From the NCBI RefSeq assembly GCF_003568665.1, contig NZ_QXMH01000001.1:1736001-1800000 (forward strand): 64,000 bases of DNA, given 5' to 3'. Below the pieces are notes generated by a model that worked only from the letters and a program-made list of their open reading frames with translations, had not been told where the DNA came from and ran no database searches. The translations under genes and the position numbers were made by a program. Below are positions 7,122 to 15,253 of this stretch, piece after piece (position 1 is the stretch's first letter; each line of letters starts with the position of its first letter). Source of the stretch: Chitinophaga alhagiae (GTDB taxonomy: Bacteria; Bacteroidota; Bacteroidia; Chitinophagales; Chitinophagaceae).

Positions 7122-7907
7122 ATGGGAAAATTCATTTACTGGGCCCTTCTTACGGTAGTCATCATTTTACTGGGCCTGTACTTCTGGTGGCGGGAAAGAA
7201 AACTGCGAAAAAAAATGCAGGCCAATATTACCACGCAAAAAAACAAGGCAACCCTGGAGCTGCATACCTTCCAGAGCCAGATGGACCCTCATTTCATCTT
7301 CAACAGCCTCAATGCCATTCACAGCCGCATATTGTCCGCCAGTACAGAGCAGGCTTCTGTATACCTTACCCGTTTTTCCCGCCTTATGCGCATGGTACTG
7401 GAAAACAGCAGCAGGGAATGGGTAAGCCTGGAAGAAGAACTGGAAGCGCTGGAGCTGTACATCCAGCTGGAACAAATGCGTTTTGACGACCGTTTTGACT
7501 ACACCCTGAACTGCCAGCCCTCCTGCCGGGACGCACTGGTACCGCCTTTCATTATACAGCCTTTTGTACAAAGCGCCATCTGGTACCGCCTGCTGCAACG
7601 CCCGCCTGAAAACCGGGGCCGGCTCAGCATAGAAGTAGGGCGAAAGAACGGGGAGCTGCGCATCAGGCTGGAAGATAACGGCCTGGCGCGCCAGAGCGCA
7701 TTCAACAACCTCCAGCAAAAAACCGCCTATACACGTGTAGCGGCGGAAAGGCTCCGGTTGTTGAATGACCGGTACCAGACACAGGCTTCCGTTACCAGCG
7801 GCCACCTGTACGACGCACATCACCAGAAAACAGGCACGTATACCATCATTCACTTACCGGATGTAAACCCCGCGTCCAAACCGGAAGAAACAGTGTTTTT
7901 TCAGTAA
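7122..7907 (+). CDS. LytS/YehU-type sensor kinase with degenerate ATP-binding boxes
   Basis: A membrane protein of the His_kinase (PF06580-like) family: one transmembrane helix (about residues 4-22 from this start), a basic linker, then the phosphoacceptor segment MDPHFIFNSLNAI with an intact His. The ATPase half is abnormal: the N box, usually near QPLVENAIKHG, reads QPFVQSAIWYRL, and the DNGxG box reads DNGLA. A final GTYTIIHLP strand is retained. The start at 7122 is preferred because GGAGG lies 11 bases upstream and the helix follows at once; 7047 is the alternative. The extracytoplasmic sensor part usual in these kinases is missing. It is followed by a LytTR regulator gene, so it may act as a non-phosphorylating partner or heterodimer subunit. 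Confidence 0.75.
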   Translation: MGKFIYWALLTVVIILLGLYFWWRERKLRKKMQANITTQKNKATLELHTFQSQMDPHFIFNSLNAIHSRILSASTEQASVYLTRFSRLMRMVLENSSREWVSLEEELEALELYIQLEQMRFDDRFDYTLNCQPSCRDALVPPFIIQPFVQSAIWYRLLQRPPENRGRLSIEVGRKNGELRIRLEDNGLARQSAFNNLQQKTAYTRVAAERLRLLNDRYQTQASVTSGHLYDAHHQKTGTYTIIHLPDVNPASKPEETVFFQ

Positions 7908-7946
7908 TTTACGGATGCCCGGCTATCCGGAATCAACGCTCTCCGC

Positions 7947-8690
7947 ATGCATGCCATCATTATAGACGATGAAAAACATTGCAGGGACGTGCTGCAGATG
8001 CTGCTCACCCGCCACTGCCCCGATGTAACGCTTGATGCCGTTTGCGAAGGGCCGGAAGAGGGCTTGAAGGCCATCGAGAAATACCAGCCGCGCCTTGTTT
8101 TCCTGGATGTGGAAATGCCGGGCATGAATGGCTTTGACCTGCTGGAAAACTGCAGCCGCCGCAACTTCTCCGTCATATTCACCACCGCTTACGATCAATA
8201 TGCTATCAAGGCCATCCGCCACAGCGCGCTGGATTTTCTGCTGAAGCCGGTAGACAAGGAAGAGCTTATTCTCAGCGTACAAAAGGCCCAGGGCCAAAAC
8301 ACATCTCCCGGCCCCAAGGTAGATGCCCTGCTGCAGTTCCTCCACCAGCACGTACAGCACAATGAACGGCTGGCCCTGCCAACGGTAGATGGCCTGCGTA
8401 TGATGCCGGTACGGGAAATACTGTATTGTGAATCTGAAGGAGGCTACACCCGCGTGTTCCTGCAAAAGCATGAAAAACCAGTGCTGATCTGCCGCTCCCT
8501 AAAGGAAGTGGACGAGGTGCTGAAAGACAAAGGTTTTTTCCGGGTACACAACAGCTTCATCATCAACCTTTCTTTTATGGAAAAATATATGAAGGGAGAC
8601 GGCGGGGAGATCATTATGAGCAACGGGAAGAGCATACCCGTTTCCCGTAACCGCAAGCAGGATTTTCTAACGCGGATAGAAAAGCTGTGA
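7947..8690 (+). CDS. LytTR-family response regulator
   Basis: A 247-residue regulator: receiver domain (about 1-120) with the acidic pair IIDDE, phosphoacceptor Asp54 in VFLDVEMPGMNG and Lys in DFLLKPVD, then a LytTR DNA-binding domain (about 140-245, with REILYCESEGGYTRVFL, FRVHNSFIIN and IPVSRNRKQDF). LytTR proteins bind DNA through beta strands and often control envelope or secreted products. It follows the LytS-type kinase gene by 39 bases. The receiver is intact although the kinase next door appears to lack ATP-binding residues, so phosphorylation may come from another kinase. Convergent with batE, only 8 bases away. Confidence 0.88.
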   Translation: MHAIIIDDEKHCRDVLQMLLTRHCPDVTLDAVCEGPEEGLKAIEKYQPRLVFLDVEMPGMNGFDLLENCSRRNFSVIFTTAYDQYAIKAIRHSALDFLLKPVDKEELILSVQKAQGQNTSPGPKVDALLQFLHQHVQHNERLALPTVDGLRMMPVREILYCESEGGYTRVFLQKHEKPVLICRSLKEVDEVLKDKGFFRVHNSFIINLSFMEKYMKGDGGEIIMSNGKSIPVSRNRKQDFLTRIEKL

Positions 8691-8698
8691 AAGGCCCG

Positions 8699-9451
8699 TC
8701 ATAACCTTTTTAAACTGCCCACCGGCATCCAGCCGGTTTTTCCGTCGGCAAGTTGTACTTTGCTGAAATCTTTGGTGCCGTCCAGCACTTCCACCTTGAT
8801 GCCTTCACTTACTTCAAAAAGATCTTTGCTGCCTTCGTCAGGCGCCGCTTTTACTTTTACGCCCCGCTGCATTACAATGGCAGTGCTGTTGTGATAGGCT
8901 TTGTTCTGCATCCATACCGCCATGCTGAAATAGCCCGTAAATAATACCGCCACCACGTAAAGGCCCCAGCGAAGGTAGGAACGGCGCATGCCCGGCATAA
9001 AAAAGTAGGCAATAATGCCGGCGCATAATAACCAGCACCATACAATGCTGCCAATAGCCCAGCCACGGGCGGAATGCAGCTGCTGCCACTGCAGCCACCA
9101 TCTTTCAAAAAAGAGCAGAGGCAGCGCTTCTGTGTTATTGCTCACGCGCTGGTTGGCCAGGTAGAGGTTTTGTTCAACGGCGGCATCTCCCGGCTTCAGG
9201 TGCAGGGCCTTCTCAAAACTGTATACGGCCATGCCCACCTGGTTACTTTTCAGGTATGCGTTACCGGCGTTGAAGTACAGGTCTGCCACCTGGTAACCCG
9301 AATCTATCAGCTGCTGGTACCTGGCGGCGGCCTCCCTGTATTGTTGCTGGCGGTATAACTGGTTACCCTCAGAAAACAAAACGGGGTCTTTCTGCGCCTG
9401 CGCCACCAGCGCAGTCATAACAAGCATACATAGCGTGAACAAAAATCGCAT
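8699..9451 (-). CDS. batE: BatE-type TPR/SH3 membrane protein
   Basis: A 250-residue protein with signal peptide (residues 1-19), tetratricopeptide repeats (about 25-105), two transmembrane helices (about 130-180) and a C-terminal SH3-like domain (about 190-250, ending in the GWMPVGSLKRL strand). This order is that of BatE from the Bacteroides aerotolerance (bat) operon. The gene follows batD with a 6-base gap and is almost certainly translated from the same mRNA. Bat proteins are thought to form an inner-membrane complex that helps the envelope withstand stress; the molecular role is not settled. In the usual cluster batA, batB and batC precede; they are absent here. Confidence 0.8.
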   Translation of the reverse strand: MRFLFTLCMLVMTALVAQAQKDPVLFSEGNQLYRQQQYREAAARYQQLIDSGYQVADLYFNAGNAYLKSNQVGMAVYSFEKALHLKPGDAAVEQNLYLANQRVSNNTEALPLLFFERWWLQWQQLHSARGWAIGSIVWCWLLCAGIIAYFFMPGMRRSYLRWGLYVVAVLFTGYFSMAVWMQNKAYHNSTAIVMQRGVKVKAAPDEGSKDLFEVSEGIKVEVLDGTKDFSKVQLADGKTGWMPVGSLKRL

Positions 9452-9457
9452 ACGTCT

Positions 9458-11407
9458 TTATTTTCCGGCTTTGTGCTTTAATTGATCTTCGATGTCTGTG
9501 ATGATCTGAACGGCTTCCTGGTAGGCGTCCTGCCGGTGCTCTACGCTGCTGGAGGGCGCGTACAGCGCCATTTCACAACGGTCTGTAAGGTCAAACAGTT
9601 TTTGCATGGTGTCTGCCTTCAGCTGCTGTGCCGCCAGTTTTTCCTGTACTATCTGCTTGTTCAGTTCGGCCATGGGTATTTTCAGCTTGTGGCTGAGGTA
9701 GCCCCATATGCCTTTGGAGGTCTCTTCGTAGAACGCTTTGTCTTTCCCTTCCCGCAGATAGCGGGCGGCCAGTTCCAGCCGTTTGAGCGCCACCTTGTTG
9801 GCATGTTTGTGCCGGAGCATGGCCATGTTGCTGTTGCGGAAGTTTTCCCTGCGGCGGTACCACGCCATGCCGCCCACGGCCAGCAGCGGCAGCAGCAGCA
9901 GCACCCAGAACAGGGGTTTGCCAAAAAAGAAGGGGCTGCGCTTGTTCCATTGCGATACGGAAGTGCGGATGTCTGCCAGTTCGGTTTTACCGCCAAAGTC
10001 TTCCTTCTCCCGCTTCACCTGCTTACCGGCGATCACATGCAGGGGGAAGGCGGCAGACGTAAGGGTTTTATAGGCGTTGGCCTGCGGGTCAAAGTAGGAG
10101 AACTCTACAGACGGCAGCTCATGATCTCCCTTTTCCTGCGGCATCAATACGTACTGGAACTGCCGGCTGCCGCTGAGCGGGTTGCTGTTCTTTTCAATAT
10201 TGTCCGTTACCGTGGGATCATACTTTTCAAATGCGGCCGGTACGTTCAATGGCGGCGCGTTCAGCAGGTTTACGTTGCCCTGCCCGCTGATGGTCACCTT
10301 GAGCGTCAGCGCATCGTCTGTGCTCAGCTCTTTTTTATCTGCCGTTGCCGTCATGCTGAAATGGCCTACCGCGCCGTTGAAGCTGGCGGGACGGCCTTCA
10401 GCGGGCAGCGGCTTCACCGTCACCTTCACTACCGGGCTTTGTATTTTATAGGGCACTACCTCATATTCGGGGCTGGCAAACGCATCGTCAAAAAAAGAAT
10501 CGTCAAAGGGGCTGCCGCCAAAGGCGTCGCGGAAGAAAGGATCGTCTGAGAAGGGGTTCCTTCTTTTCCCTTTCTGCATTTTGACCAGGTGTACCTGGTT
10601 GTCTACCTCGGCGGCATCCAGCTCCAGCTGGCCAGACTGCAGCGGGAACAACAGCGTTTTCCGGATAATGAATACTTTATATACCACCCCGTTCATCGTT
10701 TCTTCATATGCCTGCGGCGGGTTGGGCAGTTCTATGTCTCTGGCTGAAAATCCTTTGAAGGCCGGTACCTTGGTAACGCTGGAATTGGTGGGCAGGCGGG
10801 TGTAGAGCTTGTAGGTGGCCGTGAGCTGCTGCCCTTCGTACACCGTGGTCTTATCTACATCTACCTTTACAAAAAGGTTTTTGCGGAGCTTTTCCTTGAT
10901 ATCTTCCCCGCTGCGCAGAATAGCCGGGTCAGCGTTCAAGCGCAGCCGCCCCTGGGAGGGCGGAAAGGCTTGCTGCGGCTGTTGCGGCGGCTGCACCGAA
11001 CCGGCGCCGCCCCTGGTCACCTCAATATTCACGGGGGAACTTTTGACCTGCCGCCCGTCTACCCGCGCGGTAGCACCGGGAATGGTAAAGCTGCCCACCT
11101 GCCGCGGCTTCAGTATGTAACTGAAAGCCACATAAGAGGTCATTTTCCCGTTGATGTAAGAGGTACCCTGCATCTGGCTGGGGCCCTGCACCACATCAAA
11201 ACCGGTAAATTTCGGCGGGTCGAATGCACTGAGGTTTTCGGGGTTTTCCAGCATGAACTGGATCTGCACCATCTCGTCCAGTGCAATGCTGTTGGCGTTT
11301 ACATTAGTGGTAAAACGAAATCCCTGCGCAAAAGCAGAGAGCGCTGCTCCGCAAATAACGAGCAGCGTTAAACAGTATTTTTTTAAAATGGCAGCCTTAA
11401 AATTCAT
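9458..11407 (-). CDS. batD: BatD family protein
   Basis: A 649-residue envelope protein: signal peptide (to about residue 24, ...SAFAQG), several beta-sandwich domains with the family pattern of NANSIALDEMVQIQF near the start, an unusual Asp/Phe-rich stretch (about 275-310: repeated DPFF/DSFFDDAF), one transmembrane helix near 480-500 and a cytoplasmic helical tail. The start is ATG at 11407, since the longer reading begins with TTG and would place extra residues before the signal peptide. BatD belongs to the aerotolerance cluster. It is followed by batE. The gene upstream on the same strand is an SDR gene, not batC, so the operon is split. Confidence 0.85.
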   Translation of the reverse strand: MNFKAAILKKYCLTLLVICGAALSAFAQGFRFTTNVNANSIALDEMVQIQFMLENPENLSAFDPPKFTGFDVVQGPSQMQGTSYINGKMTSYVAFSYILKPRQVGSFTIPGATARVDGRQVKSSPVNIEVTRGGAGSVQPPQQPQQAFPPSQGRLRLNADPAILRSGEDIKEKLRKNLFVKVDVDKTTVYEGQQLTATYKLYTRLPTNSSVTKVPAFKGFSARDIELPNPPQAYEETMNGVVYKVFIIRKTLLFPLQSGQLELDAAEVDNQVHLVKMQKGKRRNPFSDDPFFRDAFGGSPFDDSFFDDAFASPEYEVVPYKIQSPVVKVTVKPLPAEGRPASFNGAVGHFSMTATADKKELSTDDALTLKVTISGQGNVNLLNAPPLNVPAAFEKYDPTVTDNIEKNSNPLSGSRQFQYVLMPQEKGDHELPSVEFSYFDPQANAYKTLTSAAFPLHVIAGKQVKREKEDFGGKTELADIRTSVSQWNKRSPFFFGKPLFWVLLLLPLLAVGGMAWYRRRENFRNSNMAMLRHKHANKVALKRLELAARYLREGKDKAFYEETSKGIWGYLSHKLKIPMAELNKQIVQEKLAAQQLKADTMQKLFDLTDRCEMALYAPSSSVEHRQDAYQEAVQIITDIEDQLKHKAGK

Positions 11408-11415
11408 CCTGAAAA

Positions 11416-11450
11416 CAAATTTAACCAATGCCCTGCGCGCCTATCCCAAA
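11416..11450 (-). promoter_or_regulatory. Promoter candidate for batDE
   Basis: Minus strand TTTG (11447-11450), 23 bases, TAAATTTG (11416-11423). Only 8 bases lie between the -7 box and the ATG at 11407, so the leader would be extremely short. Confidence 0.4.
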
Positions 11451-11503
11451 ACCGAGTTAAAAGTTAGTTAAAATACGCTCTAAATAAGCCACTGTAAAGG
11501 ATT

Positions 11504-12211
11504 TTACTCTATGTCCCCCAGCATCGGCCGCATCAGTATGTCTTCCACCACGGCCTGCTCGCTGAGGTTATATGCGGCCCATATCATGGCGGCTACATCT
11601 TCCGGCTCCATAAGGCGGTCTTCCGGCCCTTCAAAGCCCTGCCAGGAAGCAGTCCACGTTGGCCCCGGGCTAATGGAGGTTACCTTCACCCGGAAGGGTT
11701 TCATTTCTTCCCGCAGGTTTTTGGAAAACCCGAGCAGCGCAAACTTGGTGATACTGTAGGAGCCGCCGTTGGGGTACGCCCGGTAGCTGGCAGTAGAGCA
11801 GAGATTGAAGATATGCCCCTTTTGCGCCGCCTTCATGCCCGGCAGCAGCAACCGGGTGAGGTGATAGGCACTGTAAAGGTTTACCGCCATCATGTTTTCC
11901 AGGTGGCCCTCTTCTTCCTCATGTACCGCGCCGGGCACAAAAATGCCCGCGTTGTTCACCAGTATGGCCGGCGCCCCGCCCAGCTCCGCCTGCACTTTTT
12001 TTCCGAAGGCCAGTACTTCCTCTTTACGGCCCATGTCTACCACTTCGGCCAGTACCTTTGCTGCCGGCCGCTTTGCCGCTACCGCCGCACGCGCGGTTTC
12101 CAACGTGGCCGCATGCCGCGCGCAAATGGCAATGTCAAACCCCTCTGCCGCCAGCCGCTCCGCTACTGCAAGCCCAATGCCCTTGCTGGCCCCGGTAATG
12201 ATCGCATACAT
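11504..12211 (-). CDS. Short-chain dehydrogenase/reductase (classical SDR)
   Basis: A 235-residue single-domain SDR with the nucleotide-binding TGASKGIG (residues 6-13), the NNAG motif (87-90), and the catalytic Ser139, Tyr152 and Lys156 (YSITK). It should be a cytoplasmic NAD(P)H-dependent oxidoreductase; substrate unknown, with 3-oxoacyl-ACP reductase-like or sepiapterin-like activities as possibilities. The ATG at 12211 is preferred over the longer frame reaching 12346 because an AAAGGA sequence precedes it and the SDR fold begins at once; the longer frame would also collide with the divergent nucleotidase promoter. It stands alone between batD and the HAD gene. Confidence 0.85.
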   Translation of the reverse strand: MYAIITGASKGIGLAVAERLAAEGFDIAICARHAATLETARAAVAAKRPAAKVLAEVVDMGRKEEVLAFGKKVQAELGGAPAILVNNAGIFVPGAVHEEEEGHLENMMAVNLYSAYHLTRLLLPGMKAAQKGHIFNLCSTASYRAYPNGGSYSITKFALLGFSKNLREEMKPFRVKVTSISPGPTWTASWQGFEGPEDRLMEPEDVAAMIWAAYNLSEQAVVEDILMRPMLGDIE

Positions 12212-12312
12212 ATCTGTTCCTTTGTTCAGGCTGCATTTTACACAATGCTTTCCATTTTTGGAAATATGAAAGGGCGAAAGGCGATAAAAATGCCCATGTC
12301 CGCAGGTTATTG

Positions 12313-12320
12313 TAAGTTTG
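12313..12320 (+). promoter_or_regulatory. Candidate -7 element for the YjjG-type gene
   Basis: TAAGTTTG fits TAnnTTTG and ends 31 bases before the ATG at 12352. No good -33 TTTG is visible. Confidence 0.4.
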
Positions 12321-12351
12321 CAGGGAACAACAGTTGCCAACGACACGGATT

Positions 12352-13050
12352 ATGATGCGCTATAAACACGTTTTTTTCGACCTTGACCACACTTTATGGG
12401 ACTTTGAAACCAACGCGGTATCCACTTTGCAGGAGCTTTACGCGGAACACGGGCTGGAGAAAAGAGGCATTCCCTCCTTCGGGGAATTTTATGCCAGCTA
12501 CTCCGTGATCAATGACAAGCTGTGGGACCGTTTCCGGAAAGGGTACATCAATCGTAACGATCTGCGTACCAAACGCTTCTCCATGACCTTCCTGGAGTTC
12601 AAGATCTGTGACGATGGCCTGTGCGATGCCATTGGCAAACGTTTCCTGGAAGTTTTGCCCACCAAAACCGCGCTGTTCCCGCATGCTGTAGAGGTGCTGG
12701 ATTACCTGCAGGATAAAAACTATCCTATTCACCTCATCACCAACGGTTTTGAGGAAACACAGCGCCTCAAAATGAAACATTCCGGCATACATGACTATTT
12801 CACCCATATCGTCACCTCTGAAACGGCCGGCTCGCTGAAACCCCACCGGGATATATTTGACTACGCCATGAAACTGTCTTCCACCAGCGCTTCCGAAAGC
12901 ATCATGATCGGTGATACGCTGGATGTAGACATCCTGGGCGCGCAGGAAGCCGGCATGGACCAGGTGTATTTTGCGCCGGGCCAAACACAGGAAGGCGTTA
13001 CGCCCACCTACACCATCCACAGCCTGCAAGAACTGAAAGATATTTTATAA
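12352..13050 (+). CDS. YjjG-family noncanonical pyrimidine nucleotidase (HAD superfamily)
   Basis: A 232-residue HAD phosphatase with motif I FFDLDHTLWDF (Asp10 nucleophile, Asp12), a helical cap, motif II in LITNGF, motif III Lys in AGSLKPHRDIF, and motif IV GDTLDVDILGAQEAG. This pattern is typical of YjjG, a house-cleaning 5'-nucleotidase that removes modified pyrimidine nucleotides. The ATG at 12352 (followed by a second ATG) is preferred to an upstream TTG. A strong terminator follows. Function is inferred from the family; substrate range is not readable. Confidence 0.85.
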   Translation: MMRYKHVFFDLDHTLWDFETNAVSTLQELYAEHGLEKRGIPSFGEFYASYSVINDKLWDRFRKGYINRNDLRTKRFSMTFLEFKICDDGLCDAIGKRFLEVLPTKTALFPHAVEVLDYLQDKNYPIHLITNGFEETQRLKMKHSGIHDYFTHIVTSETAGSLKPHRDIFDYAMKLSSTSASESIMIGDTLDVDILGAQEAGMDQVYFAPGQTQEGVTPTYTIHSLQELKDIL

Positions 13051-13068
13051 CAACGGACGGTAAAAGAG

Positions 13069-13106
13069 AAGGGGTTGACTGCAGCCATGCAATCAACCCC
13101 TTTTTT
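13069..13106 (+). terminator. Strong rho-independent terminator
   Basis: AAGGGGTTGA (13069-13078) pairs perfectly with TCAACCCCTT (13093-13102), with inner TGCA/TGCA pairing possible, followed by six T. Terminates the YjjG-type gene. Confidence 0.85.
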
Positions 13107-13124
13107 GTGCGATGGAAATATATG

Positions 13125-13373
13125 TTACCCCTTCGGAGCGGGTTTAGTCTGTTTTTTGGCGGCCGCGGCGGTTTTCAGGCCGGCTGCTTTGGACGGCATG
13201 CAGCAGGATTTGTTCTGGGCGGTTTGCGCCGGCTTGCAGCAGGCCGCATCCGCGCCTTTCTGGCACGTTGCTTCTTTTTTCACTTTCTTTTTATCAGCAG
13301 CTGCCTTATCCTGCGCTATCACGGGGCCTGCCATCAGGGCAATGGCCGCGCATGCAAAAAAAAGTTTCTTCAT
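13125..13373 (-). CDS. Small secreted Lys/Ala/Cys-rich protein, 82 aa
   Basis: A short protein with a clear signal peptide (MKKLFFACAAIALMAGPVIAQ, cleaved after about residue 21). The mature part of about 60 residues is rich in Lys and Ala and has five cysteines in a compact pattern (C-x8-CC, then SCC). I do not recognise the family. The cysteine spacing could bind metal or form disulfides in the periplasm, and the basic tail could contact nucleic acid or membrane, but both are guesses. It is placed between a strong terminator of the convergent gene and psd, with its own 32-base gap to psd upstream. Intact start, stop and signal peptide argue that it is a real gene. Confidence 0.65.
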   Translation of the reverse strand: MKKLFFACAAIALMAGPVIAQDKAAADKKKVKKEATCQKGADAACCKPAQTAQNKSCCMPSKAAGLKTAAAAKKQTKPAPKG

Positions 13374-13405
13374 GGCGTATATATTTGCTTTTAAAGATAG
13401 GGCAT

Positions 13406-14062
13406 TTAACCCAGTTTCGCAATCACCGTTTGCCCGCCCCGCACAGTTTGCTCCAGCGCAACGTCTACCCTGGTGCCCACCGGCAGGTAAATATCCACCC
13501 GCGAGCCGAATTTGATGAAGCCCATTTCTTCGTTCTGCTTCACCTGCATGCCTGCTTTCAGGTAGTTCACAATTCTGCGGGCCAGGGCGCCGGCTATCTG
13601 GCGTACCAGTATTTCCTGGTTGCCGTTGCCGATCACCACCGTATGGCGTTCGTTCTCGGTAGATGATTTGGGATGCCAGGCCACCAGGTACTTGCCGGCG
13701 TGGTACTGGCTCAGTTTCACTTCGCCGCTGATGGGGTTGCGGTTTACATGCACATTGGCCGGGCTCATGAAGATAGACACCTGCAGGCGCTTGTCCTTAA
13801 AGTATTCCGGTTCAAATGTTTCTTCAATTACCACCACTTTGCCGTCTGCCGGAGCAATGACCAGCCCTTCCCCATGTTCCATACTGCGGGAAGGTATGCG
13901 GAAGAAGGATATAATGAACAGGAAGAAAACTACGGATATGCCGAAAACCGTCCAGCACAGCAGCGGAGAGGAGGCAAGCCAGTAAAATACGGCGCCGTTG
14001 ATAAGCGCCAGCAGCACAAAAACTAAGGTGATGGTAGCTGTTCCCTCACGATGGATTGTCAT
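13406..14062 (-). CDS. psd: Phosphatidylserine decarboxylase (short, proenzyme)
   Basis: A 218-residue protein of the short Psd type: two N-terminal transmembrane segments (about 8-30 and 35-55) and the catalytic domain with APADGKVV, FMSPANVHVNR and HTVVIGNG. The self-cleavage site is the Gly-Ser of GFIKFGSRVDI (Gly186/Ser187); cleavage turns Ser into the pyruvoyl cofactor. It converts phosphatidylserine to phosphatidylethanolamine at the inner membrane. It is downstream of cdsA on the same strand (67-base gap), so CDP-diacylglycerol synthesis and PE synthesis are encoded together; pssA is not in this window. Confidence 0.88.
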   Translation of the reverse strand: MTIHREGTATITLVFVLLALINGAVFYWLASSPLLCWTVFGISVVFFLFIISFFRIPSRSMEHGEGLVIAPADGKVVVIEETFEPEYFKDKRLQVSIFMSPANVHVNRNPISGEVKLSQYHAGKYLVAWHPKSSTENERHTVVIGNGNQEILVRQIAGALARRIVNYLKAGMQVKQNEEMGFIKFGSRVDIYLPVGTRVDVALEQTVRGGQTVIAKLG

Positions 14063-14129
14063 TGTTCAATTGAATTTTAGGTATAACCGTTTTCCGGCGG
14101 TACGAAGGTATGAAGAAAATTTATTCTAT

Positions 14130-14987
14130 TTAAAGAACTACAAAGTTAACATATATCCAGGCAAAGGGCGCGGCCACCAGCAAGGAATCGAAGCGGTCCA
14201 GGAAACCGCCGTGGCCGGGCATGATGCTGCCGGAATCTTTTACGCCGGCCAGGCGTTTCAGGCGGGACTCCAGCAGGTCTCCCGCTGTGCCGAAAATAGC
14301 GGCAATGCAGGCCAATCCTATCCAGTGCGGCCAGTACAGCCAGGCATTGCCCCAAAAGTACCCGAAAATACCGGCGGCCGCAACAGCAAGCACCATGCCG
14401 CCTGCGGTACCTTCAATTGTTTTCTTGGGGGAAATGGCCGGGAAGAAGGGGGTGCGGCCAATGAGGGAGCCAACAATATAAGCCATGGTATCATTGATCC
14501 AGATAAAGATGATGAGCAGCAGGGGAATAAGGTAGCCCACCGGCGTTAGCGTATGCGGCTGCAAACGCAGGCTCACCAGCAGGGCCAGCGGCATGGTCAC
14601 ATAGATCAGCCCCAGCAGCGAATAACCGATGGCCTTGAGTGAAAACACCTTGCTCATCAGTATTTCTCCCAGCGGCAGTATCAGCACAAAAATAAGCGCC
14701 ATGGCCCAGCCAATTTCCCCCACGGTAACGCCGCTGCCGCCAAAGCTGGCATCTGTGGCGGCCATCATCACGGCGCAACCGGCTACCAGCACGCCATACC
14801 TGTGCCAGGGAGAGATCTCCTGGTATTCCGTATCTATGTTCCGTACCAGCTTGAAATATTCCTGCAGCGCAAAAAAATTGATGAGGAAAAAAAGCAAGAA
14901 AAAAGACAGCTCGTTCCACAAAATGCCCCCCAGCATAATGGCTACAAAGAACAATGCGGTAATGGTACGCGTAATGAAGGTCTTCAT
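14130..14987 (-). CDS. cdsA: Phosphatidate cytidylyltransferase
   Basis: A 285-residue integral membrane protein with about eight hydrophobic helices and the CDS signature at the C-terminal end: SRLKRLAGVKDSGSIMPGHG followed by GFLDRFDS. The enzyme makes CDP-diacylglycerol from phosphatidic acid and CTP, the branch point for bacterial phospholipids. It stands between the DUF2007 gene and psd on the minus strand and should be part of one transcript with them. The KDSG and PGHGG..DR.D elements needed for catalysis are intact. Confidence 0.9.
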   Translation of the reverse strand: MKTFITRTITALFFVAIMLGGILWNELSFFLLFFLINFFALQEYFKLVRNIDTEYQEISPWHRYGVLVAGCAVMMAATDASFGGSGVTVGEIGWAMALIFVLILPLGEILMSKVFSLKAIGYSLLGLIYVTMPLALLVSLRLQPHTLTPVGYLIPLLLIIFIWINDTMAYIVGSLIGRTPFFPAISPKKTIEGTAGGMVLAVAAAGIFGYFWGNAWLYWPHWIGLACIAAIFGTAGDLLESRLKRLAGVKDSGSIMPGHGGFLDRFDSLLVAAPFAWIYVNFVVL

Positions 14988-15018
14988 CTGAACTATAAAG
15001 TTGGGTCAGGGCGTAAAG

Positions 15019-15252
15019 CTACAGATTGTTTTCCACGTTCCCTTCCCGGCTGGCGGCAATCAGTTCCCTGGCCTTGCTTTCATTGGAGGTATGCACATAT
15101 ACTTCGTCCATACCCGGCAGCATGCTGCCGAAAGAAGAATCCTGGCGGTTAACGAGCACCGCTTCTATGTCGTTTTCGAGCAGCATGCCCTTCACAATTT
15201 CCGCTTCAAAGGAGCTTTGGCTGCCAAATACTTTTATCCAGTCTTTTTCCAT
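15019..15252 (-). CDS. DUF2007 (putative signal-transducing) domain protein
   Basis: A 77-residue protein with the DUF2007 pattern: an aromatic-hydrophobic strand WIKVFGSQSSFEAEIVKGML, a helix, then EAVLVNRQDSS and a VYVHTSNESKARELI segment. These small ferredoxin-like proteins are of unknown function. The start at 15252 is set by the upstream CPBP stop codon: only one base lies between that TAA (15256-15254) and this ATG, showing translational coupling; an upstream in-frame start would lie inside the CPBP gene. It precedes cdsA. A regulatory role in lipid metabolism is only inferred from position. Confidence 0.75.
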   Translation of the reverse strand: MEKDWIKVFGSQSSFEAEIVKGMLLENDIEAVLVNRQDSSFGSMLPGMDEVYVHTSNESKARELIAASREGNVENNL

Positions 15253-15253
15253 A

